Source of the DNA: JAGXQV01 sp964527565
GTDB lineage: Bacteria > Pseudomonadota > Gammaproteobacteria > Burkholderiales > Sulfuricellaceae
Direction: 5' to 3'
Length of the DNA: 64,000 nt
NCBI GenBank assembly: GCA_964527565.1
Contig: CAZGOY010000011.1
Location: 1-64,000 of the forward strand
In this document: in pieces, positions 17,050 to 24,188 of the stretch
Layout of the letters: each line of letters begins with the position of its first letter
Position numbering within the stretch: the first letter of the stretch is position 1
Program-made: the position numbers and the translations under genes
The notes under the pieces: model-generated
What the model saw: only the letters and a program-made list of their open reading frames with translations
What the model was told of the DNA's origin: nothing
Database searches by the model: none

Positions 17050-18195
17050 ATGGAAGCCACGCAAAATTACTACGAACGCCCCCCTTTTCTGAAAACCCTG
17101 TCGTGGTTCGACTGGCTTTTCGCTGCGCTGGTCGCCGCAGGCAGCCTCTATGCGCTGTCGCTTTACGCCGATTACATGGATGCCTATGAAAAGGGCATCC
17201 TGGTGTTGACCGCCGCCTCGACTATCGCCTTCGGCTGGTTCTGGAAACCGATGCGCCCCTTCCTGCTGGCAGTGGCGCTGTTTTCCCTGTTCGGCATCGC
17301 GCAATACCACGGCGACCTGGCGCGCGCGGAAAAAGCTTTTTTTCTCAAATACCTGTTCTCCAGCCAATCCGCCATCATGTGGATGAGCGCGCTGTATGTG
17401 ATGGCCACCGCCGGTTACTGGTTCGGCATGGCGGCGCGTTCAGCCTTCGCCAACCGGACTTCCGCCGTCCTCACCTGGAGCGCGTCGGCGATGGGCAGCA
17501 TCGGCCTGATGGTGCGCTGGTACGAGTCCTACCTCATCAGCCCGGATGTCGGCCATATTCCGCTGAGCAACCTGTATGAAGTATTCATCCTGTTCGCCGT
17601 CATGACTGCGTTGCTATATCTCTATTACGAGGAGCGCTACAACAACCGCCAGATGGGTGCCTTCGTCCTGCCCATCATCACGGCGGCAGTAGCCTTCATC
17701 CTGTGGTACACCTTCGGGCGCGAGGCGCACCACATCCAGCCACTGGTGCCGGCGTTGCAGTCCTACTGGATGAAGCTGCACGTGCCGACAAACTTCATCG
17801 GCTACGGCGCTTTCGCCCTGGCGGCAATGGTCGGCGTAGCCTACCTGCTGGGCAACAAGGGGTGGCTGGCGGGACGGTTGCCCGCCCTGGAGATTCTCGA
17901 TGACGTGATGTACAAGGCCATCGCCATCGGCTTTGCCTTTTTCACCATCGCCACCATTCTCGGTGCCATGTGGGCAGCAGAAGCGTGGGGGGGCTACTGG
18001 TCATGGGATCCCAAGGAAACTTGGGCATTGATCGTATGGCTGAATTACGCCGCTTGGCTGCACATCCGCCTGGTGAAGGGTCTGCGCGGCCCAATGCTGG
18101 CGTGGTGGGCGATCATCGGCCTGCTGGTGACGGCTTTCGCCTTCCTCGGCGTCAACATGTTCCTCACCGGATTGCATTCCTACGGCGCACTGTAA
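17050..18195 (+). CDS. ccsA: System II haem exporter/cytochrome c synthase CcsA
   Basis: A 381-residue polytopic membrane protein with about eight hydrophobic segments. The tryptophan-rich WWD haem-handling motif WGGYWSWDPKETW is at about 312-324. Flanking histidines (HHIQPLV, LHVPTN, WLHIRL) are in the positions expected for haem ligation. Together with ResB it forms the synthase that attaches haem to CxxCH sites, such as those of the adjacent cytochrome c4. The ATG is 3 bp after the resB stop. Confidence 0.95.
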   Translation: MEATQNYYERPPFLKTLSWFDWLFAALVAAGSLYALSLYADYMDAYEKGILVLTAASTIAFGWFWKPMRPFLLAVALFSLFGIAQYHGDLARAEKAFFLKYLFSSQSAIMWMSALYVMATAGYWFGMAARSAFANRTSAVLTWSASAMGSIGLMVRWYESYLISPDVGHIPLSNLYEVFILFAVMTALLYLYYEERYNNRQMGAFVLPIITAAVAFILWYTFGREAHHIQPLVPALQSYWMKLHVPTNFIGYGAFALAAMVGVAYLLGNKGWLAGRLPALEILDDVMYKAIAIGFAFFTIATILGAMWAAEAWGGYWSWDPKETWALIVWLNYAAWLHIRLVKGLRGPMLAWWAIIGLLVTAFAFLGVNMFLTGLHSYGAL

Positions 18196-18202
18196 GCCGC
18201 CT

Positions 18203-18229
18203 GACAGCCGTTCAACCAGAACGGCTGTC
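18203..18229 (+). terminator. Hairpin after ccsA (terminator-like, no T-tract)
   Basis: A perfect 11-bp stem GACAGCCGTTC / GAACGGCTGTC with loop AACCA begins 7 bp after the ccsA stop. No T-run follows on either strand, so it may act only as an RNA 3'-end stabiliser or pause site. Confidence 0.45.
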
Positions 18230-18292
18230 GGTTGAACATTTGATGTTCAGCCACATTGCTGACCGCGTTGCAGGATGCGGCAAGACTGAAAC

Positions 18293-18577
18293 CTACCCGT
18301 TACCCCCCGGCGATGCGGGTGCCTTTGGCGGTCTTCTGCCGAATTTCCTGGCCGGCTTCCTGACTTGCTCACCACCACTAGGCTTGGGATGCTTTGGCAG
18401 CGGCGGGGAATTTTGACGAGCACCACCCTGCCCCTGAGTTTCCACCCGATTGGTGGAAGCCAAGGTGATTTCAATCTCGTTGAGTTCATCCCACTGGGCG
18501 TCGGTCCGCTGTCGCTCCGGGATTGCCAGCAGCTCTTGCAGACGACGGCGCGGAGAAATTGGTTGTTGTTCGTTCAT
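18293..18577 (-). CDS. Small hypothetical basic protein
   Basis: A 94-residue protein of unknown function with no signal peptide or membrane segment. The N-terminal half is helical and charged (RRLQELLAIPERQRTDAQWDELNEIE). The C-terminal half is a Pro/Gly/Lys/Arg-rich tail (KHPKPSGG, RKPARKFGRRPPK) that looks disordered and could bind nucleic acid or acidic partners. It is convergent with ccsA. The ribosome-site match (GTGGGAT) is weak. The composition argues for a real gene more than for a shadow frame, but support is limited. Confidence 0.5.
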   Translation of the reverse strand: MNEQQPISPRRRLQELLAIPERQRTDAQWDELNEIEITLASTNRVETQGQGGARQNSPPLPKHPKPSGGEQVRKPARKFGRRPPKAPASPGGNG

Positions 18578-18735
18578 GGCGACATTATCCCACTATTTTC
18601 GCAAAACCCTGGATGATTAATCGCTGCCGCAGAAAATCAGGCTACGAGAATTGAGTCCGGGTAGCATTTCACGCTTTACTCGGTGCCACTATAGACTCAA
18701 CAAACGCAGGTGAGCACTCACCCCAGAAAACTCCC

Positions 18736-20079
18736 CTACCAGCGTAAGCGCAAGCCGGTATGCACGGCGGTGTTGCGCAAATCGAAAAGCGCGAGGTTGG
18801 CATACTGAGCACCGGTTTCCAGGCTAACCAGGGCTTGCCAGGCGGGGGAAATATTCCTGCGGTATTCCACTCGCCCACTGAGCGAGTGGACTCTTAACGC
18901 CGCCCCCCCGCCCAGCAAGGGGCTGTATGCATTGTCGTCGTGACGCAGGCCATAGCGCAACTCCCCTTCAATTTGACCGGCGCCCACCGGGCGCAGGGTG
19001 GTGATGCGGGTGCCCAGGCGCCAGGCATCGCCGCCGGGACGGGTACCGTCAGCCTGCTCGCGCCCCAGCCCGAATTGCAGGTTAATTGGGTAGCCGCTGC
19101 CACACACCCAGGTGCTTTGCAACTGCAAAAAGCGGTGGTCCAGCAGGGGGTTGCCAGGGTAGCCGCGCTGCTCGGCGTCCACGCCCACATAGGGTTGACA
19201 TGCCTGGATTTTCCCCCAGTCACGCGCCAGTGACAGGCGCAGGTAACGATAGACTTCATGGCCCCCGTAGGCGAGATTACCCGCCGCCAGCACCAAGCTG
19301 CGTTCGTTGCGCGTCGCGCCATAGGGTAGCCGCCAGAGCGCGGCAAAGTCAGCCTGCATGGTGTCCATGCCGTTTACCCCGGGACTGATGCGCTGACGCA
19401 ACTCTCCATACAAGTGGAGATGCTGACCATTATCCAGACGTCGCACTGCCTGCCCCTGTATTTCGACAAGATGACTGGCGCCGGAATAGGCGCGGCTCTT
19501 TTTGTCCAGCGGCAGTGCTACCTCTCCTCCCGGCAGAGTGAGCGCAAGACTCGTTACATGGGTTGCGCGGTTGAGGTTGCTGTCGTAACCGGCACGCAGG
19601 GTAAAGACCCCCGTGCGTTGCCACCCGCGGCTGGCGTCCTGTACATGACCAAGACTGCGCGCGATAGCGCCTGCGATAGCGGGCGGGATGCCCGGCTGGT
19701 GCAACACCTCCTGCAACAATTGGCGGGCCGCCACAGCCTGACCCGTGGCGGCCAGTGCCTCCGCATAGTCGATGCGCGCCCCCATCAACCTGGGGTCGAG
19801 CAGCAACGCGCGTTCAAGCTGGTCGGCTGCTGCCTGGAAACGCCCGAGACGGTTCAGCAGTGCGCCATGCCAGGCAAGGAAGTCTGCGTCATGAGCACAG
19901 GTAGCTGCACGCGCGGCAAGCTGGGCTTCATAAGCAAGCAGATCACCGCCGATCACGCCGTCACGGCCATTCGGACAGACTGCTACGTCAGTATCGACCA
20001 GATTATCAGCCTGAAGCGCGTGTGAAGAAAACAGCAGCGCGGCAGCGAGAAGCGCTTCAGGTAGCCGACGCAACGGCAT
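18736..20079 (-). CDS. Slam-like TPR/outer-membrane beta-barrel protein
   Basis: A 447-residue envelope protein. It has a signal peptide (about 1-24), a TPR-like periplasmic domain (about 60-150; HGALLNRLGRFQAAADQLERA, IDYAEALAATGQAVAARQLL) and then amphipathic beta-strands to a C-terminal Trp (HTGLRLRW), the usual signal for barrel insertion. TPRs plus a barrel is the layout of Slam (surface lipoprotein assembly modulator, DUF560) exporters, which move proteins bearing small C-terminal barrels. Its first gene-mate, the FecR protein, has such a region. The ATG overlaps the cyclase gene by 23 nt, so it is the third gene of that operon. The Slam link is inferred. Confidence 0.65.
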   Translation of the reverse strand: MPLRRLPEALLAAALLFSSHALQADNLVDTDVAVCPNGRDGVIGGDLLAYEAQLAARAATCAHDADFLAWHGALLNRLGRFQAAADQLERALLLDPRLMGARIDYAEALAATGQAVAARQLLQEVLHQPGIPPAIAGAIARSLGHVQDASRGWQRTGVFTLRAGYDSNLNRATHVTSLALTLPGGEVALPLDKKSRAYSGASHLVEIQGQAVRRLDNGQHLHLYGELRQRISPGVNGMDTMQADFAALWRLPYGATRNERSLVLAAGNLAYGGHEVYRYLRLSLARDWGKIQACQPYVGVDAEQRGYPGNPLLDHRFLQLQSTWVCGSGYPINLQFGLGREQADGTRPGGDAWRLGTRITTLRPVGAGQIEGELRYGLRHDDNAYSPLLGGGAALRVHSLSGRVEYRRNISPAWQALVSLETGAQYANLALFDLRNTAVHTGLRLRW

Positions 20080-21955
20080 ACACTACACAGGGTTGGGTAA
20101 GTCCTTCCAGCAGGAATTCGCCCTGCGGAAGAAGCGGCGCATCAGGCAGGCGTGCTTGCAGGCCGGGGCCGACGAGAATCGGCCAGGAAAGGTCGGCGGT
20201 CAGCCCCTGAAGGCGGGCGGCGCGGGTTACGGTTGACCCCAACGCCGTATGCACGCGGCGCTTTTGCGGGCCGAAGGAGCCGATCAGGGCACTACCGCTT
20301 TCCAGGCCGACACCCAACGCCAGGGGAGGCGGGGTGGCTTGCTTGGCAGTGGCGGGCGGCAAGGGAAAACCGGCCTCCACCCTGGCATGCATTTCACGAG
20401 CCGCCGCCAGTGCTTGAGCAGCATGGTCTTCGCAGGGAGTAGAACCGTTCCACACCGCCATGATGGCGTCTCCCTGCACCGCTTCGATCAAGCCACCGTG
20501 GGCTTCAGCCACCTCGCTGGCGGTAACCAGGAACTGGTGCAGCAGGCGGGCAGCCTGTTCGGCATCGTAGGCTTCGCACCAAGCAGAAAAATTGCGGATG
20601 TCGGCGAACAGCACGGTAACGTCACGCCGCCCGGCGCTGATTTCATCCTGCGGGGCATGAGTCAACAGGCGGCGGGCAACCGGTTGCGGCAGGTAACTGG
20701 TCAAGTGAGCCAGCAAGCGCGAACGTTCGCCACCAGTGCGAATAAATTCCACCAAGCCAAGAAACAGCCCGGCCAGCAGCGCTGCAAGAGCCGGCAAACT
20801 CATACCAGTGAGCAGTTGCAATCTGAGTTGCGCATAAGCCTGCCCCACCAGCAAAGAGGCGGCGAGAACAATGCCGAGCAGCGGCAGAACATAGCCGGGC
20901 ACGCGCGGCCAGCGAGCGGCGAAAAGCAGGACGAATGCGGCAGCCAGCGCGGATAGCGCCTGGATGAGGCGCTCACCCTGCGGGGTGTAGGGCAAACGAG
21001 CATCGAGCAAACCGGCCAGTATTTGGACATGCACGCCTGCGCCGCCTTGTGCTCCGGCGTGTGGAGTTGCAACGATGTCTCCCAGACCAAAGGCCGTGGA
21101 ACTGACCAGCATCCACCCACCCTTGATCAGGCCGGGCGGCAAACGCCCGGCAAGAATGTCGGCGGCGGATACGGCACGGATGGCGTCGGGGGCAAGCGTA
21201 TAGGGTATGTGGATATCGCCCTGCGCACCGAGGGGAATCGCTTGCGCCATGCCGGGAGCATCCAGCAGCCAGGGCGGCGACAGCCAGCCTTGCCCTGCCT
21301 GCAGTTGCGGCAGGACATCCACCCCAGACGCACTTAGATAAGCACTGAGCGCGAGCGCAGGGTGGCTGCGCCCGTCCAGACAGACATAGGCGGGTTGTGC
21401 CCGGATGATACCGTCACGACTGACGCGCGGTGTAATGTGCCCGATAGGCAGACCGGCAAATGCGGCGGCGGGTGCAATGTAACCATGCGCAACAGGCAAC
21501 GGCGCACGGCACGGCGGCAATAGCCCCCCCGCGCCTGGTTGACCGCTCTTAACCGGCGCGCCTTGCTCAACAGCAAAAACCTCAGCGATGACCGCACGGT
21601 TACGCAGCAGGGTGGCGGCAAGGGCATCATCACCCGCTTGCGTTTCATTGAGTACCACATCGAATATTTGCAAGGCGGCGCCCTCGGCGGCCAGTGCGTC
21701 GGAAAGCGCCGCCAAGCGCTCGCGCGGCCACGGCCAAGGACCCACCTCCTTGATGCTGGCTTCGTCGATGTCAACAACCACGATACGCTGCTCCGGCGCG
21801 CCGTCGGCACCCAGGCGCCAGATACTGTCCGCCAAGCGCGCATCAAGCGCGCCGAACCATGCCGGGAAAATGGCACGTAGAGCCAGCGAAAGCGCCAGAG
21901 CGATGCCGAGTGCGACAAAGTGCCGGGGGCGGGGGAGCAGTGAGGATGGCATCAT
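20057..21955 (-). CDS. CHASE2-domain class III nucleotide cyclase
   Basis: About 632 residues. N-terminal membrane helix (about 10-30), a periplasmic CHASE2 sensor (about 35-315), three further helices (about 325-400) and a cytosolic class III cyclase domain (about 440-600). Both metal-binding aspartates are present (LFADIRNF, QGDAIMAVW). The Lys and Asp that select adenine are replaced (Ala in AVQGD, Val in RRVHT), and the transition-state Asn is Thr in VTRAARL. The product may therefore not be cAMP. I use the ATG at 21955; a TTG at 21985 overlaps fecR. It is the middle gene of a three-gene operon. Confidence 0.85.
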   Translation of the reverse strand: MMPSSLLPRPRHFVALGIALALSLALRAIFPAWFGALDARLADSIWRLGADGAPEQRIVVVDIDEASIKEVGPWPWPRERLAALSDALAAEGAALQIFDVVLNETQAGDDALAATLLRNRAVIAEVFAVEQGAPVKSGQPGAGGLLPPCRAPLPVAHGYIAPAAAFAGLPIGHITPRVSRDGIIRAQPAYVCLDGRSHPALALSAYLSASGVDVLPQLQAGQGWLSPPWLLDAPGMAQAIPLGAQGDIHIPYTLAPDAIRAVSAADILAGRLPPGLIKGGWMLVSSTAFGLGDIVATPHAGAQGGAGVHVQILAGLLDARLPYTPQGERLIQALSALAAAFVLLFAARWPRVPGYVLPLLGIVLAASLLVGQAYAQLRLQLLTGMSLPALAALLAGLFLGLVEFIRTGGERSRLLAHLTSYLPQPVARRLLTHAPQDEISAGRRDVTVLFADIRNFSAWCEAYDAEQAARLLHQFLVTASEVAEAHGGLIEAVQGDAIMAVWNGSTPCEDHAAQALAAAREMHARVEAGFPLPPATAKQATPPPLALGVGLESGSALIGSFGPQKRRVHTALGSTVTRAARLQGLTADLSWPILVGPGLQARLPDAPLLPQGEFLLEGLTQPCVVYAVASAT

Positions 21956-21968
21956 GTAGCAGTCATTG

Positions 21969-23339
21969 TCAGCGCCAATTGACAATGCCGGTGAGCATAC
22001 CCTTGGCGGTGGAATGCTCGAAGAGGTAGGCGGCCAACCCGTAATCTGGAGCGTAGGCGCCCTTTACCCGAGTGGGAATGGTAATGCTGCTGAAACTGCC
22101 GTCCGGCTGTATCGCCCCGGCACTCTGCATGGCAACCGCCCCGGTGAGCGCGGAATTGAGCGTCAGCCCGGTATTGAACTGGCGCGAAGCGAAGTTCAGC
22201 GTAAGGTATCCCCCCTGAACCTGCGCAGGAAGAACAAAATCCCTGCCAACTAGGTGCGCCTGGCTGGAGGAAAGACCAAATGAGACACTGCCGACACTAG
22301 GTGGATTGGCAATCTGTGGTAGGCGATAGAGCGCGTAATAGTCGTTTTCCGCCACCCGCTCGCGGCCATGACTGGCGGCTTGGTCACGGCTGACGCTGAG
22401 GGTGTCGCCGGAGCGCTGGACGACATGCCCCCAGTGACCCCACACCAGGGGATCTGGTGGGGGAGGCAGCGGCGCAGGCGGTTCCGGTGCAGGCGGCTCC
22501 GGCACGGGAGCGGGCGGCTCCGGAACCTGAACGGGAACGGGTTCAATCGTGACAGGGGGAGGAGGAACGGAAAGCGCCCTTTGCGCAACGGTTTCATTCA
22601 TGGCATCACTGGGCGAATGAACTGGCTTGCGCCCTTCCTGAACCATAGCCTCTTCCGCATTGCGGGCGGCGGCCCGCACATCGGCAGGCAGACCGTTGCG
22701 CGGCAGAATGCGCGCGGCGAACTGGTGGCGCTGCAATTCCAGCATGACGCGCCCCATGTTGGCAGAAAGCTGTTGCGATCCCGCCCCTTGGCAGGGGCCA
22801 AAGGCATCCCGGCTACAATTTTCGCCAAAGGGAGCCGCGATGATTGCACCGGAATTTACAGCAACACGCGTACTGTCCGCACTGGAATGAACAATGAAAT
22901 CGGTACCCTTGATACCGATGGCGGCAATCGGGGTATTGAGACGGAAGCGGTCGCGCTCGGCCTCGCCCCAGCGCCCCGTGATGGAGCGCACCACTCCCTG
23001 ATCGAGACGGAAGCGGATGGCGCCGGGTTTTTGCTTTGCGGCATCAGACTGATGGTAATCCTCAATCACCAGGCGGCTGGCAGGACGCACGCTGACGACC
23101 CCGCCATCGGCAAAGCGGATGTGCACATGCCCGGTAGCACTGGTTTCCACGCTATCCCCGGCAAATACCGCCCCTTTGACGGAGGCATCGCGCACAGCGC
23201 CGTCCTGCGCGGCAAGCGTGACCCCACCCAGCAACATGGTAATTTCGCCCACAGCAGCCGCTGCCGCAGCGGAAAGCGGCTGGAGCAGGACGCACGACAC
23301 ACAGGTCATACGCAAGGTTTTCAGGTTGAAAGCAGCCAT
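21969..23339 (-). CDS. FecR-domain protein with Pro-rich linker and C-terminal beta domain
   Basis: A 456-residue secreted protein. It has a signal peptide (about 1-28), a FecR domain (about 55-165; VHIRFADGGVVSVRP, TPIAAIGIKGTDFIV), a helical stretch, a long Pro-rich linker (about 255-295; PEPPAP repeats) and a C-terminal beta domain (about 340-456). That domain has the GGYLTLNF ... GSFSSI ... AAYLFE ... GIVNW pattern, reminiscent of the eight-stranded barrels on Slam/T11SS cargo. No sigma-factor partner gene is adjacent, unlike iron-uptake FecR. It is the first gene of the operon with the CHASE2 cyclase and the Slam-like barrel. Confidence 0.78.
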   Translation of the reverse strand: MAAFNLKTLRMTCVSCVLLQPLSAAAAAAVGEITMLLGGVTLAAQDGAVRDASVKGAVFAGDSVETSATGHVHIRFADGGVVSVRPASRLVIEDYHQSDAAKQKPGAIRFRLDQGVVRSITGRWGEAERDRFRLNTPIAAIGIKGTDFIVHSSADSTRVAVNSGAIIAAPFGENCSRDAFGPCQGAGSQQLSANMGRVMLELQRHQFAARILPRNGLPADVRAAARNAEEAMVQEGRKPVHSPSDAMNETVAQRALSVPPPPVTIEPVPVQVPEPPAPVPEPPAPEPPAPLPPPPDPLVWGHWGHVVQRSGDTLSVSRDQAASHGRERVAENDYYALYRLPQIANPPSVGSVSFGLSSSQAHLVGRDFVLPAQVQGGYLTLNFASRQFNTGLTLNSALTGAVAMQSAGAIQPDGSFSSITIPTRVKGAYAPDYGLAAYLFEHSTAKGMLTGIVNWR

Positions 23340-23398
23340 CAGGCGTCACTAACGATAATTCTCGAGCGATTATTCTCCCACTATTCCATGGTGCGGAA

Positions 23399-23414
23399 TG
23401 TGTTTGTCATCACA
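23399..23414. promoter_or_regulatory. CRP-like binding site between fecR and the Crp-type gene
   Basis: The 16-mer TGTGTTTGTCATCACA matches TGTGA-N6-TCACA with one mismatch. It lies in the 165-bp divergent region, about 10 bp upstream of a candidate plus-strand promoter (TTGTTT 23425-23430, 17 bp, TATCCT 23448-23453). Match by eye only. Confidence 0.5.
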
Positions 23415-23504
23415 TGAAATCAATTTGTTTTTTGAGGAAAAACTGTTTATCCTGCGCCAGTTAACCTCGCGACAACTTCCCAGCGCACAAGCCGGGGCCT
23501 TTCT

Positions 23505-24179
23505 ATGTCCGTCCACGTCAATTTCCTGCTGCGCTTTCCGCTGCTGCAAAATCTGCCCGCCGAAACGCTGGATGAAATTTCCTCGCAGATGGTCATGCGC
23601 ACGCTGGCGCGCCGTAGCGTCGCCATGCAAAAGGATCAGCCCGGCCAAGGGCTGGGTTTCCTGCTGGAAGGCCGCTTGCAGGGGGTGGACTTCACGCTGG
23701 ACGGACGCGAGGTGGGGCTTTATTTCGTCAATCCCGGCGATTATTTCGGCGAACTGGCGGTGGCCGACGGACAACCGCTACCGGAATTCGTGATCGCGCT
23801 GGCGAAATCGGAAATGCTGATCCTGCCGCAGGACAGCGCGCGCCGCCTGCTGTTCTCGACGCCCGCCATCGCCGAACAGGTGGTGTTGCGGCTGGCAACG
23901 CGGGTGCGCACCGGCACCGCCCAGCGCAACCTCCTCAGTCTGCCCAACCCGATGCAGCGCCTGTGCGCGCAACTGCTGCTGATGGGAGATGCGCCGCCGC
24001 ACGTGATCGCGCACGCGCCCACGCACCAGGAACTGGCTATCATGATCAACACCAGCCGCGAAACGGTGACGCGCGCCTTTCAACTTCTGCAAACGCAAAA
24101 CGTGCTACAAAGGGACGGCGACAACATCAAACTGCTCCAGCCGGAGCTTCTGCGCCGCAACGCCGAGGGCGACAAGTAG
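23505..24179 (+). CDS. Crp/Fnr-family transcriptional regulator
   Basis: A 224-residue regulator with an N-terminal cyclic-nucleotide-type jelly roll (about 15-120), a dimer helix and a winged helix. The recognition helix TSRETVTRAFQLLQ keeps the Arg-Glu...Arg residues that read TGTGA in E. coli CRP. No N-terminal cysteine cluster is present, so it is not an oxygen-sensing Fnr. In the effector pocket the Glu of FGELAV is kept, but the Arg-Ser that contact cAMP phosphate are replaced (GQPLPEF). It therefore probably binds CRP-like sites but may respond to a different ligand. It is divergent from fecR. Confidence 0.88.
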   Translation: MSVHVNFLLRFPLLQNLPAETLDEISSQMVMRTLARRSVAMQKDQPGQGLGFLLEGRLQGVDFTLDGREVGLYFVNPGDYFGELAVADGQPLPEFVIALAKSEMLILPQDSARRLLFSTPAIAEQVVLRLATRVRTGTAQRNLLSLPNPMQRLCAQLLLMGDAPPHVIAHAPTHQELAIMINTSRETVTRAFQLLQTQNVLQRDGDNIKLLQPELLRRNAEGDK

Positions 24180-24188
24180 GCATTCGTA

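Noticed and set aside
23370..23774. A minus-strand open frame over the Crp gene and its CRP-like site.
   Set aside because: It overlaps the regulatory region and the Crp gene in antisense and has no domain.
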